Below the pieces are notes generated by a model. It was not told the origin of the DNA and did no database searches. It saw only the letters and a list, made by a program, of their open reading frames with translations. A stretch of DNA of 64,000 nucleotides from NCBI RefSeq assembly GCF_001625215.2, contig NC_030387.2:36789606-36853605 (forward strand). The letters run 5' to 3'. Position 1 is the stretch's first letter. Each line of letters opens with the position of its first letter. This document shows, in pieces, positions 22,408-35,100 of this stretch. This DNA is from Daucus carota subsp. sativus. Lineage: Eukaryota > Streptophyta > Magnoliopsida > Apiales > Apiaceae. The translations under genes were made by a program, and so were the position numbers.

Positions 22408-25083
22408 TCAGTGATGCTTAACCTCGAAAAGGCCATCAGGACCTGCATGCCAAAAACATGGTTAACTACTCGATAAACAGGAGAAATGAAAGGGAAATTG
22501 CGACACAAAGATATAAGAAACTAAGGAAAGTATCTTGTTATCATCAAACTGAATGTAAATATTCAATTGCATAGCAGAACAAAAGAATTCAATTCTGTAA
22601 CTGAACAAGTAGTCAACAAAGGTTAACTAAATAAATTCAACTTCCACTGGCTTTAAATTGCCTAACCAAACTTTAAATAAGGCCTCTTGCTAAATACTCC
22701 CTCTTTCCCAATTTTAATAGTCTTGTTTGTCAAAATAAAATGTCCCATAATATTTGTCCTTTTCTTCGTTCAATGCAGCTTTATGCTATTTATTTTCAAC
22801 ATTGACTATCATTTATTCACACAACTTTCAAATTTTTTAAACAGATAACTATGAAATTTTAATAAAATGGATGATAACTTGGTTATATTCATGTGTAATC
22901 AATGCAATTTCGGTGATAACAACAATAACAAGAAATCACATTTAATATTTCTTAATATGTGCGAAATATGCAAAGAAGGCTATTAAGATGGGAAAGAGGG
23001 AATAGTCTTCTTTGCAAATTTCACACATATTAAGAAATATTAAATGTGATTTCTTGTTATTGTTGTTATCACTGAAATTGCATTAATTACACATGAATAT
23101 AACCAAGTTTTCATTCATTTAATTAGAATTTCATAGTTATTTATTTTAAAAAAATTGAAAGTCATGTGAGTTAATGATAGTCAATGTTGAAAGAAGAAGA
23201 CACATATTATGGGACATTTTATTTTGACAAACAAGACTATTAAAATGGGAAGGAGGGAGTAATCCTTAGGCTTCAACTACACATCCAGACTCCAATGACT
23301 CCACATAGACCGTAAGACCAGGCCAAACCCGATAGAAATGTTTCATAATTTCCCAAATTATAAGTTCGTTCACGAAGATAAAAGGATGGAATACTTAAAA
23401 GAAAAAGAACAAAGGAGAAGTTTTCACTTGTTCCATGGTCAAAGAATTAGGTATATGGAAGATGGTCCCGCTAATGGTATAAGCACATGATACGACTGCA
23501 TGAAACACTGTAGAGAGCGTATTTTTAACAGATTCAGATGTCAAACAGCAGGCATAATGAAATTCTGTGAAAAGCAAAAATGTAACCTAGCTTTTGGTGG
23601 AAGCCTATGAGACTTCTTAAAGATAAGATCTTGCAGATGATCAACAATGAGGTACATGCATATTCTCGGTCATAAAACACAGTAACTGTAGTAAATGAGT
23701 CTCTACTCCCTACAAGCACTTCCAGCAAACTAAATAACCCATGAATTCGACTGAAAATGTCAGAGTTTGTAATTTCTGGTGGGGTTGCTACACCGAAGGC
23801 TCGTACAAGTTAAACAGAAATAGAAGGTGAATTGCATTTCATCATAAATCATAGCAAAACCAAAATCAAAAATTTATTTGCGTCTATACCTTAAACCAGA
23901 TCCCCCACATCCTCCCTTCATAAAAATGTACATGAGGTGCTAATCCAGCTCACCATATTTACAACAACCCACTAAAATCAGTAAATTACTTGTACACTTT
24001 TAGCTAAAATCTATATTATATGCAACAGCTCTTCAGGAATATATAATTCAGCTAAAATAATTAGAACACTCTATGGCCATGTTATTTATAGTTTAATACA
24101 GATTTCACATTCGACGATCTTTACACGGTACAATTAAAAGTAATTACCTAACTATAGACACAATAATATTCAACAAATGTTATAAAGGAAAGCTGATACA
24201 TACATGATAAAAAGCATATATCAATGGAAAAACAGTCAGTTGACCAAACCAAGCAATAGAGGTCTTAATGTTTTTAGTAAAGCATGACTTCTTTCTACAC
24301 GTTTATAACAATTTCATGACATACCCCATGGAAACTCCTTGTTGCGGATGTGCAAGTACGGGTAAGCCTGCATACACAATTGATGTGGCATTTGCATCAG
24401 TACCCCCATAAATTTTACATAGGAATTGACCAAAGATACCAACTTGCCAAGGCTTTCAAACTTTTCCAACATATCATAATATAATTCATTTTTCCGAAAT
24501 TTTCTTAATAGTGATTAAAAAAATAGATAGCTCACCGGGGGCTCTTCACTGTGGGGATGACCCTTCGAAAGATTAACAACAGCTAAAATAGTACAACCCA
24601 CAATGCCAGCATAGGTGATTTTCTCCCACTTTGCTGTCTCATCTGCAATTGACAGATATCAACAAATCAAGAACCAAAAAGCCCAAAACTTAATCTCGAA
24701 ATAGTAAACACAAGTGAAACAACATCATCAAGCATTAACACTATCTATATACACAACAAATTCAAGAAATTTCAGTTAATTCAATCAAAAATCCAAAACC
24801 CTAGATTCAAGTCCTCTACAAATCATTTCTAACAAGACCCAATATACAATAGTTAAAATAAAAATCCAACTAAGACCACGAAAAGTCAAACACAAACAGT
24901 GTAGAAATAAACAACAGATATAAACACAATAGAAACAGATGTAGATATAGAGATAAAAGGGGGGTTACAAGCATCATCGTGGCCAGCAGATGAAGAAAAG
25001 CTCCTCTTTGGAGCAGCCGGAGATTTCTTCGGAGCCCGCCGTAGAGCCGCCAACACGCTAGATCTTACCATCGACGACGCCAT
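22408..25083 (-). CDS. COX6A: Cytochrome c oxidase subunit 6a, mitochondrial, 4 exons
   Basis: Small nuclear-encoded subunit of respiratory complex IV in the inner mitochondrial membrane. Exons (minus) are 25083-24969, 24642-24536, 24367-24325 and 22442-22408; all introns are GT-AG and the joined frame is exactly 300 nt, 99 residues, the plant COX6a size. The first ~35 residues are a basic, Ser/Ala-rich presequence (RAPKKSPAAPKRSFSSSAGH). Next come AKWEKITYAGIVGCTILAVV, which includes the single membrane helix, then SKGHPHSEEPPAYPYLHIRN, KEFPWGPDGLF and EVKHH at the end. This matches the COX6a family along its length. Intron 3 is about 1.9 kb and holds an inverted MITE dimer (22697-23259). 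Intron 1 contains AAACCCTAGA, a telo-box-like motif frequent in housekeeping genes. Confidence 0.95.
22695..23261. mobile_element. Inverted dimer of a Stowaway-like MITE in COX6A intron 3
   Basis: Left copy 22697-23002 is complete: it begins CTCCCTCTTTCCCA after TA and ends inverted with TGGGAAAGAGGGA. The right copy (about 23005-23259) is the same sequence in the opposite orientation, lacking its inner ~25 bp, and ends GGGAAGGAGGGAG followed by TA (23260-23261). The arms are roughly 250 bp and differ mainly by scattered substitutions and a small indel, so the whole can fold into a long hairpin. The same family recurs at 37731-38268 (shared segment tttcttaatatgtgtgaaat). Confidence 0.85.
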
Positions 25084-25524
25084 TCTTTTTTCTACTTTTT
25101 TTTCTCTCGTGTCAATTGGAATGCGTAGCTGCTTTTTAAAGGTGAAGGGGTTTTGTTACTAGTTACTACTATATATTAATTATTTTTTTTTGAAAACGTA
25201 TAAAATTAATTAATTAATTGAAAAATTATCAACCAAGATTCAAAATATTTATAAAGAGCCTGGTTTATATATTTTCCAAGAAAAAAACAAATGACTTGCT
25301 TCTGAATATAAAAAAATTAAACACTCATCAAATACTTAATGTAAATATGATTTTGTTTTCAGAATAAATTTTTAATTTCGAGAGTGAAACAAATTTTTAA
25401 TTAAATATGTATTATTGATATAATCATAAGTTGTTTAGTTTTGAGCACTTCTTGATAAACTAAGTGGGTGTTTGTCGGGACTTATAAGTCCAGTTTCTCG
25501 ATTATAAATTAAGAGCACTTATTC
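25084..25524. other. COX6A 5' flank
   Basis: Upstream of COX6A on the minus strand. No gene seen. From about 25461 it becomes part of a repeat (GGGTGTTTGTCGGGAC) that continues after the hAT insertion to about 26296. Confidence 0.5.
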
Positions 25525-26296
25525 GTACTGTGCAGTGTTCTAAAAGTCGGCGATTAATCGGGATTAATCGCCGATTAATCGCTGTTCGGTCGGCCACCGT
25601 CTCGATTAAGCGTTAATCGGTGAAAAAAATCGTTTTTTTAGGAAATCGGCCAAAATCGAGATTAATCGGTCAAAAGTCGGGATTAATCGGAAAAAGTCGG
25701 TCAAAAATCGGTGAATTTAAAAAAATTAAAATAAAAAGAATTTTTTTTTTAAAACTTTAAATTTAATTACCTTTCATTCTTTTAATATTAGCTTCTAAAC
25801 TATAATTACATAAATTTGCAATATCTTCTTTCGCAGAATTAATTAAATTCAAGTTTATATATGAGATGACTGGACTTGTATATGTATATAAAGGCATGTT
25901 TTGTGTTATAAAAAATCATTAATTTTTTGATTTTATATGACTATAAATTTATACTATATATAATTATATTAATATATATATATATATAATTTTAAAAAAA
26001 TATTAAATTGATTACGATTAATGATCCGATTAATCACTCCGATTAATCTCCGATTATCCGATTAATCGCTGGACGGTGCCTTCACCGACTAAGTCCGATT
26101 CCCGCTTTTTACAACACTGGTACTGTGTAATAAATCAAGAAGTACTTATAAAAATTAGAAATGCTAGCTTTTGTTTCAGGATTTCTACTTATTTTTCAAA
26201 TACTTTAATCACTTATAAGTCTTATCTTGCTTCTAACTTCTACTCCACTTATTTATTTTAAGCAAGAAGCACTTATGTTAAGCTCGCCTAAACGGC
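25461..26296. repeat. Older GGTGTTTG-type repeat split by the hAT insertion
   Basis: Left edge near 25465 reads GGGTGTTTGTCGGGACTTAT; right edge near 26296, inverted, reads GGCGCCGTTTAGGCGAGCTT. Both outer parts are built of cttataag/aagcactt motifs. Likely a hAT-type MITE of the class also seen at about 48051-48333; target duplication not resolved. Confidence 0.5.
25525..26127. mobile_element. Non-autonomous hAT element, 587 bp, with 8-bp TSD
   Basis: Element 25533-26119. Inverted ends are CAGTGTTCTAAAAGTCGG on the left and CAGTGTTGTAAAAAGCGG on the right (minus strand). The flanks are identical: gtactgtg at 25525-25532 and 26120-26127, an 8-bp hAT target duplication. Both subterminal zones are dense in GATTAATCGG/CCGATTAATC units. 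No coding capacity. It sits inside an older repeat, whose sequence is continuous if the insertion is removed. Confidence 0.9.
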
Positions 26297-26874
26297 GCCA
26301 AGAAAAATGGGCCCTGAGATGTTAAAGCTTTTTCATGAGATTCAGTCCTATATAACTATATTACGTTATTGGTTTAGATAATAAATTTTATTAATTTATT
26401 TCTCTTTCAGAATTAAATTTTTTATATGAGTATGTATAATCTGACAATGAAATTTAAAAAATATTCTAGAATATATCGTTTATTTTTTTCATAAACTAAT
26501 TGGTCCATACTTATTACAAAAGAAATCATATATACTCCCTAAATTTTAATTTTTTTTTCACTTCATATATATGGTTTATATTCTGACTTGTTTTGATTGA
26601 TTGTGGAAGTGAGGCTACAAGCCTTGTATGGGCTGCCCACAAAGCTATAGGGCCTCAAACTGATCTTATTTTGTGGCCCATCTTTTATGTCTTTTCTCTC
26701 AAATTCTCTACTTTTCTACCACTATCGTAGTTTCTCTTTTTCCCGTCTTCTTGAGTTTGTTGGTACTGGATTCAATATGGCCGTGAGTAGCTCTTTCTCG
26801 GGTTCAATGTAAGCTGGTTGGGTGGACTGGCCTTCTTTATCCAGGACCAGTTGGGCCGGTCTCGTGAATCCATT
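26297..26874. other. Intergenic
   Basis: No gene supported. AT-rich; the short minus frame 26722-26946 may be a decayed retroelement or gene scrap but I cannot place it. Confidence 0.45.
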
Positions 26875-26966
26875 ATCTTTAACTTTATGAGAGTATTCAT
26901 CTATCAAAACAAATTGAAGTATCTTTAACTTTATGAGAGTATTCATCTATCAAAACAAATTGAAGT
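26875..26966. repeat. Exact 46-bp tandem duplication
   Basis: Two identical adjacent 46-bp units, 26875-26920 and 26921-26966, starting atctttaactttatgagagt and ending aaattgaagt. Identity suggests a very recent duplication or an assembly effect. Confidence 0.92.
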
Positions 26967-29900
26967 ACATCAAGTTCTGCCCCCACAATTTTTCGTATTT
27001 TTAAATTTTTATAGTACTATATATATTTATGAAAGAATTATAAACAGTATACATGTCACATCTAATCTGTGTACATTAAAATTGAAGTTCAGATTTCAAA
27101 TTATACGAGAATAAGTGTCACGTGTGATCAATTTATTGGAAAAAATTGAATGACCCTAAATTTAGAACAGAGGATATATTAAATTGACATGAAATATTAT
27201 AACATCTACTTTATTATCTTCAAAAAAACATATGGATAAAGATATATCAAGAGATATTATGTTAAAACTGAATATACAATTTAATTTCAGAAATAATTCG
27301 GTTTGATTAATTTGAGTTTTCTTAAAGGAATTAATGAGGCAATAAACTGTAAATGAAATAAATTATAATTCAGTTCGACGATTATTACTGTATATGGAGG
27401 TTAAATATTTAATCATTAAAGCCATCGAGGACTTGAGTATGGAATAAAGTTCCCTAGGAAATATATAAGAAAATGATTACACTTTGGATTAATTTGATTA
27501 CCTGAAGCATCAGTGACTAATGTAATATTTGTCTCGGATTCCTTGGATGCTGGTGGGGATATATACAGGGATATTCTGATATATATTTTGCATGCTTTGA
27601 AGCATGCATACGGAGAAGTGAGAACACGAAAACAGGACATTCTATCGTGTCTGTACTACTTCATCAGCTCTGAACCATAATTCAGACTTTTATACATGTA
27701 CTCTATAATGTATGTGGTTTCGAGTAAATTGCAGATTGTGACTTGTGTTTTTATTTACTTGAAAGATGAAAGAATGATGCTCCCTTGCACAGATGACATG
27801 AATAAAGTTTTATTGCAGGCAGGGCATCATCAATCTCGCTGCCCCTCCTCAGTCCTCGGTACACTTTTATTCTCCTAGCTCATTAACCTAGAGCATGTTT
27901 GTGGAGTTTATAGGCCCGATTTTAAGCCATTTTCGATTTTAAGCTGAAAAAGTTTTTGTTTTTGTATAAGTTGGAAGTTGACTTAAAATTAAAAATAAGT
28001 TTTAAACTCATCTAAACTGGCTCCTAATGAAAGTAACCAAAGGTGTTCGTCTGTGTGTGGATAACAATTGATTACCAACAATCTTTCTTTATGAAAGTAA
28101 CAATAATGAACTACGAAAAGACTCTAGATGCGCAATGCGTGTGGAATTGGTTCCAAATCTTTTCCACAAGAAAATATTCTCAACAACGAGTTCTTCTAAA
28201 GTAACGTGTCAAGAAACGGGCTTCCCGGGATCATATTACAAGAACGTGGATCGTGAACATGTCTGGTTGTGTACTTAGCAACGTAATTATGAAGATTCCG
28301 GAACCCTATGCATGCGGATATCATAAAACAGGCCAAGTCCCCACATTGCAATGTACATGTTTCAGTCTCTAATTAGTAGCAGTAGAAGTAGTAATTGCTG
28401 GACTTAGTGGACAAGTCTTGTTGATCCATGCCATGGCCTACTGCTTTATTCCCATAGATTTAAAATTGTCGAAAGCTTTGAACTTGAGCACATTCATCCA
28501 TTGCAGCATCGTTTACTTTATGGCTTTTCCTTATCAACTCAATGTCAAAAACAGATTGATTTGCAATATGCTGGACAAAACACCAGCCCGGCCCACTATG
28601 CTTTTCAGATCTTTGTACTCAAATTTTCTGTTCACTCACCTTGATAAATCATTGTACCATTTTCTTTATGGGCCCTTGCCTGTCCAAAACAAATTGGTTC
28701 CATTCCACTCAACTTTGTTTTCTTTTTCCTTTAAGTTGAAACTTTCAGATTTTTGTAAAGAGCCGTATGGTTGAAAGTTTGTCACAATACAATTTTGTTT
28801 GCTATTTTTTTGGCTAATTAACCCATCGTAACGATGCAATTTTACACGTATGTTTTTGTCTAAAATAAACTCCACACTGGCCAGCAAAACATCACATTGC
28901 AAAATGAACGAACTTGCCCTGTATATAAAATATAGCTATATAATTTTTCAAATTTCATTTCATCAATATAAATTCAACGTTTATTTTTCAGTGAACGAGA
29001 AAGAACCGGAAAAAAATATTAACTTATATTTTATATGTATGATGTATCTGAAAATGTGTTTCAAGAATAAAGAAACAATTAAACTTGGACGTTAAAAGTA
29101 ACATAGTAATCTTCTGAAAATTTAGATTCTAAAAAGTAAACGTTAAAATAGTTCAATTAATACATTAAACTCAAAACTAAAGTTTCTACTAGTATTGACA
29201 TTGTATATCCTAAAATTTCAATATATTTGCCTATATATACCTTAGTTATTTGAATGTTTACTTTTGGCAATTTTGTAGAAATACTGACAACTAAATTTTT
29301 TAAATTCACTTTATAAAAATATGGATGACACAACCATAGCCAGAAACAGAAGATAGCAGTAAAAAAATGAAACAAACAGTATGCACACCCTACTACTATT
29401 ACATTATCGACAAAAATGAAAAAGCTTCTTTAAATTAACACTGCGCACGTCTAGCTCTTACAGTCCTACTAGCATCCCGTGATTACATACACTGTTGTGA
29501 TTATTTTTCCATGTTCATTGCTCGCCTGTTGGCTCATCATCCTGGTCCCGGGATCTCTAACGAGCACTTATATGTGTAAATTAATTGGATTTTAATTCAT
29601 ATAAATGCCTTGATGGAAGATTATAATTGTGAACAATCCCAATCAAACTAATACAGTAATAATAAATGTGTAGTTAAGTTTGGATAAAGAGTTCGTAGGA
29701 TGCAATAGCACAGCGGATAAAAGGGTGTGTGTTGGGTCGGCCACACACGTTTAACTCCCTTTCTTACGTAAATAAATGGACTAGTTACTGAGTGATTCAG
29801 AGGAAGCAGTACTGACTGGTCTGAGTGAGTCTGAGCATAAGCAATGTCACGAAATCAAAGGCATTGAAATTTGAATCCGACTAAATATTCTCACCCCACC

Positions 29901-30186
29901 CCCGTTTCGGAATTCATGCAATTCAATCAGGTTCCGGGTACTAGCCCAACACGTCCTTTTACGTGCTATTCGTTTCCATAATAAGCATACGGATTTGAAT
30001 CAAACATCCCTTCCGGTTTCAAACCAATTACAGCTAACTTTTCTATCATCCTCGAAAAACGCTTAATTTCAAAAAATGAGATAAATCAAACGGATACATG
30101 TTGAGGTGTCCAGCATCTCCCTGATTTTAACTGCGCCATCTCAAAATATGTAGCTGCTTTTAATGTAGACATGTAATGGTTAACTC
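26967..30186. other. Intergenic, 3.2 kb
   Basis: No gene supported; open frames such as 28418-28774 have no family resemblance. A segment near 27894-28040 (gcatgtttgtggagtttata onward) resembles the GTTTG-type MITEs elsewhere in the window. A tRNA-derived SINE candidate lies at 29697-29960. Confidence 0.5.
29697..29960 (+). repeat. Possible tRNA-derived SINE
   Basis: TAGCACAGCGG matches a Pol III A box, and about 40 bp later GTTTAACTCCC approximates a B box, with a GTGTGTG/CACACAC stem between, as in tRNA-headed SINEs. The remainder has no coding content. Right boundary and poly(A)/T tail not identified, so the end is approximate. Confidence 0.35.
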
Positions 30187-30495
30187 TAATGTTGTGTTTG
30201 GTTTGGTTGGGGAGAATAAAATGGAATGAGTAAAAATACTTGAAATTAATAGAGATAAGATGAAAGTTATGAAAAAAATCTGAGGAAGTGCAAAATTGCT
30301 ATGATGAGATTTGAGAAGAAATTAAGGATGGGAGAGAATGGAGCATTCCATCTCAAATTGAAGATGTGATATTTAGCACATGATCTAAGAAATGGAACGG
30401 AGGAAGGAATAAAATTTCTTAAAAATTGTTCATAAGATAATTCATTTTAATTTCATTCCTTCCGAAATCATTCATCCCAACCAAACACAACATAA
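30187..30495. mobile_element. Tourist/PIF-like MITE, 303 bp, TAA TSD
   Basis: Element 30190-30492. Left end TGTTGTGTTTGGTTTGGTTG; right end read inverted TGTTGTGTTTGGTTGGG. TAA flanks at 30187-30189 and 30493-30495. The interior shows ATGGAATGAG/CATTCC motifs in inverted arrangement and no coding content. Confidence 0.8.
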
Positions 30496-32180
30496 AATCT
30501 TAAATAATGGAATCAAAACAAGTTTGAGTAGCAGGTAAAACTTTTGCCTTGTCAATTTTCAAAGAGTCACACGGAGTCCAATTACACGCTGTAAATGTGT
30601 TTATGCTACTGTGCTCTATGCAAACAACGCATCCGGAGAAAACTGTAATAACGTTTGTCAAATCCCATCCCTTTGTCACTTGCATGCATCAATACTCACC
30701 AGCAATCCAGCATTATGACTAGTTTACTACTACTGTATATTATAGGCAGCTAGGCCTTGACCATTGTCTTTTCATTGCCCACTTGTGACAAGAATAACAA
30801 CACAGACTCACCACGAACTTGCAAATAAGTTCTTCTACATAGAACAAATTATTACATCTTCTTGAATGACCAACATGAACAATGTCAGTTTAAAAGTTTT
30901 CAGTAGGGCTCAGTTACGTTAACAATACTTAGTTTGGAAATGCGCCAAGAAACTTTACATTAAAAAAAAAGATCTTACAAAAAAATTGTAACAAAAAGAA
31001 TTGGAAGTAGGTTAGTTCATTCACCCTCTGCATGTAGTTTAGGTAGGTCCAGCAATATAGAATAGTTGAGAACAGAATGCGAATACTACGTACCAAATTG
31101 GCAAATTATTAGACAAAGTACCCATCCAATCAATCAACTCCAAATATTTTTTTGCCCAATTTGTTTTTTATATAAAAAAAAGAATTCCCAGTGATTTGGT
31201 CAAAAGTTGAACCACCCATTTGGCAATCTCACTTACTACGAGTACTTGACAACCACCCCCATAACCTTGAAAATCATGCAAATCAGACTGATGGATCTCA
31301 CATCTCACTGTCCATTTGCCATGTCCTTTGATTCTTTCCTGAGTAGAAGACATCAGTAAATGCCAAGAAACAACAGAGGCCACAAGAGTTAAAATCTTCA
31401 GGTTAAAATTACAGGGATTCAAATGCTGGACTTGTTGCACCAGTAAACTTTCCCAACAAGTATTTCATTTGATATTGAAATACATAACCACTTACATTAA
31501 TATTAATCAAGCACAATGTTTGTTTCGGATGGCAATGTCACATTTATATCAGCTCTTCAGCACTACCTAAATTCACCAGCAATGCCGCTGTGTTAAATAC
31601 TAGTTGTGGTGGGAAGAGTCAGAAGGGAAAGTGAGATTTGAATATCTGTGTTGTTCTATCACAATCACACTAAACCCCACAAACCTCGGTAATTGAAGGC
31701 CACTGCACTTCACTAACTTGTTCTGTTTGATAAGAGTCCAGCAGTAATCAGTCATCTTCTTCCCTGCTGCTGGATCCAACAATCTCAACCCTTCTCTTCT
31801 CATTTATGGACACACATATCTATATATCTAACTGAGCTCTTGTTAGTTATTGCTGCTACTAACTTGGTTGACACTATTAATGGAGGAGTTTCCCTGGTGA
31901 AGAGGGCTAATCTTAGTGCCATATTTATAACACAGAGACACCACATGGCTATTGCAAAAACATAAATTTCATATAATTAAAGTTCCCCACCAAACCCCTA
32001 CTGTACAGCAAGTGACACTTTCATCAAACACTAATAATACCTTGACAAAGCTAAAGAGTAACCCCCTTCCTCCCAATTGAAAACCCGAAAAAAGAGAAGA
32101 AAATTACAATACTGAATTACTAGTTTAGAAACACAGACTTGGAACTAAAGAAAAATAGCCCACCCTAACAGTACATTTCT
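30496..32180. other. Spacer downstream of the BAM1-like gene
   Basis: No gene supported. The part nearest 32180 is probably the BAM1-like 3' untranslated region. The minus frames at 31168-31440 and 31600-31803 have no recognised domain. Confidence 0.5.
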
Positions 32181-35100
32181 TTATATGCTGAGAAGGTCAG
32201 ATGGTGGTGATTGCGGTGGTAGCTGAGGTTGTTCTTTGGTGTCTTTAACGGCCATGACTGGAGACTCTGAGGCAGCTGCTGGAGGGGGGGAGTCGGTTAC
32301 GTTGGCATCTCCCTGCTTTGAATTGGGTGGCTTTGGGAGCTCTGTTAGGATTTGAACAACTTCACGCATTGTTGGACGTTCCACAGCCTGCTCTTCGACA
32401 CACAGCATTGCCACATAAAATACATGCATCACTTCATGAATGGGGACTGAGGGAAGCCTCTTATCCAGGATCTCGAGTACTCCTTCCTTGTTCCCGTTGG
32501 TCATCATTCGCACCCATTGGACAATGTCTACACCGTCTCCGAACTCCCCAACTGGTTTTTTGCCACTAACAAGTTCTAAGAGAACCACACCAAAGCTATA
32601 AACATCACTCTTCTCATCAACCTTGAGTGTGTAGGCATATTCTGTAATACACAACATTAAAACATTAACAATCTGAACAGTAGTTAACTACCTCATATAC
32701 CAACTACTAGTAAAACAATCCACTAGATTGATGGATAAACAATTGCAATAGTTTCAATTTTGTAAGCCTCTATTATTAGGGGTAAATTGTCGGCAATCAG
32801 TAGATCATGTCACACATAGTAAAGTTTATAAAAAGACTAGCTTTGCCAAACACAAACAATAGTCATGCCAACAACACAGGAACAAAGAAAGTGACTTTTC
32901 TGTATAAATTTGAATCCTGCTCCTTTTTGCCATCGATTTTTAAGAAAGAAATGTGATCTATCCAATAATTAAACCACATGGTAGTAGTAGAAACAGAACT
33001 GGTTATGACAATTAATTAGCATAGCAAACAAATATAACCAATAAGTTAAAATGACAGATTAACTTCAACTAGCATGGCAGATATAATTATTAAATTATAG
33101 ATACATAATATTTGGCTAATTTCAATGGCAACACACAGCCGAATTGTACCTGGTGCAATATATCCATATGAACCAGCAATGGCAGACATGCACTCCGAGG
33201 CACCCGAATCTTGCAAAAACTTGGCAAGGCCAAAATCTGCTACATGAGCTTCAAAGTTGGAGTCCAACAGAATGTTGTTTGATTTCACATCACGATGCAG
33301 AATGAGTGGTGAGCAATCATGATGAAGATAACAAAGGCCCTTTGCAGCCTCAATTGCAATCTTATACCTGTTATCCCAATGTAAATGCCCTCCTTTCTTG
33401 CCATGAAGCATTTCCCCTAGACTGCCATTTGGCATATACTCGTAAACCAATAGATTGGTCTCATGGTTTGAACAGAAACCTAGCAACCTAACAATGTGCC
33501 TGTGTCTAATCCTCCCAAGAGTCTTTATCTCGGCATTAAAACCATGATCATGGGATGATCCCCGACTCATCACAGGCAACCTTTTCACAGCAACAGGTTC
33601 ATTGTTCGGCATGACACCCTTGTAAACAATACCAGCCCCGCCTTTCCCTATAATATTATCCTCCTTCAGGCTATCAAGAACATCATCACATGTGAAGTCC
33701 AAGCGCTGGAAAGCAGTGAGCTTCCACGCACGAGCATCACTTGCTTTCTTTAGTGATCTAGCTTTGATAATAGCTGCGACAGCAAATGCAATAGAGCAAA
33801 CAAGCAGTCCAATAACCAGTAAAAGCTTCATTGAAGCCGAGAGCGGACCCTTGAAATGAGGCTGATGTGTTCCATTAGCAGCTATATCTTTGCAAGGTCC
33901 CAAATAAGGACCGCAAAGCTTAGGATTACCAAGGAATGAAGTGTAATTAAAGTAGCTAAATTGACCCGTACCAGGAACTAAACCAGAGAGATTATTATAC
34001 GAAAAATCAACTGATGTTAAGCTCTGCATTGTAGCTATAGGTGCTGGAATACTTCCTACTAAATGATTTCTCGACAAATTCAAGTAGTTAAGTATCCTCA
34101 TACCTGTAATCTCAGTCGGTATTTGCCCCGAAAGCTCGTTCCTACTAAGATCAACAAACGTCAACAAACCACACTGACTGATTTCTTTAGCAATCTCCCC
34201 TGAGAAAGTGTTGTGACTCAAATCAATCTTCGATAACTGCTGCAACTTCCCAATCTCAGCAGGAATACGCCCCGAAAACCTGTTACCATCCAGCAAAAGC
34301 TTCTGAACACCCGAAAAGTTCCCAATACTAGCCGGCAAAGCCCCAGTCAGATGATTATTCGACAAACTAATCTGTCCAAGAGTGGCAGAAATGGAACTAG
34401 TCTCCGGAAATCCACCAGACAAAAGATTATCCTGAAGCTCAACTTGCGAAAGCTGAGGCAAACTCAAAAGGCCTTCCGGAATAGAGCCATTGAGGTAATT
34501 CTCCCCCATTCGAATCCGACTCAACGACTCACATTCCCCAAGTGATTCCGGGATAGGACCAAACAAGAAGTTCCCAAGAGTAATCAGAGTCTCCAACTTA
34601 TTCCCCGAACACATCAACGGTGGAAGCATTCCAGTCAATTTATTCGAAGACAAATCGAGAATCTGAAGTCTCGAATTCTTCCCCAAGCTCTGCGGTATAC
34701 TTCCCGTAAAATTATTCTCCCACAACTGCAACACTTCCAGTTCAGGCAAGTCCCCTATAAAATCGGGGATCGAACCGTGAAGCTTGTTTCGAAACAAATT
34801 CAGTAGCGTCAGGTTCTTTAAATTGGCAAATGTGCTTGGTATTTCACCGGTAAACATATTATTCGATAGATCCATGGACTTGAGATTTTTAAGGCCACCA
34901 AGCTCAGCTGTTAAGCCACCGGAAAGCTCGTTAACTTGAAGAAACAATGTGTCTAAGTTCTGAAGCTTTCCGATCTCCGGCGGCACCTCCCCGGAGAGCC
35001 CGCAGTTGGCTGCATCAAACCTGATGAGTTTCGACATGTTTCCGATTTCCGGCGGGAGCCCGCCGGAGTAGTTGTTGTAGTAGCCAATGTATAGATGCTG

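Noticed and set aside
28418..28774. 118-residue plus frame
   Set aside because: Hydrophobic/aromatic random-looking translation of AT-rich DNA with no promoter, splice or family evidence.
31600..31803. 67-residue minus frame downstream of BAM1-like
   Set aside because: No domain, no splice partners, probably flanking or untranslated sequence.
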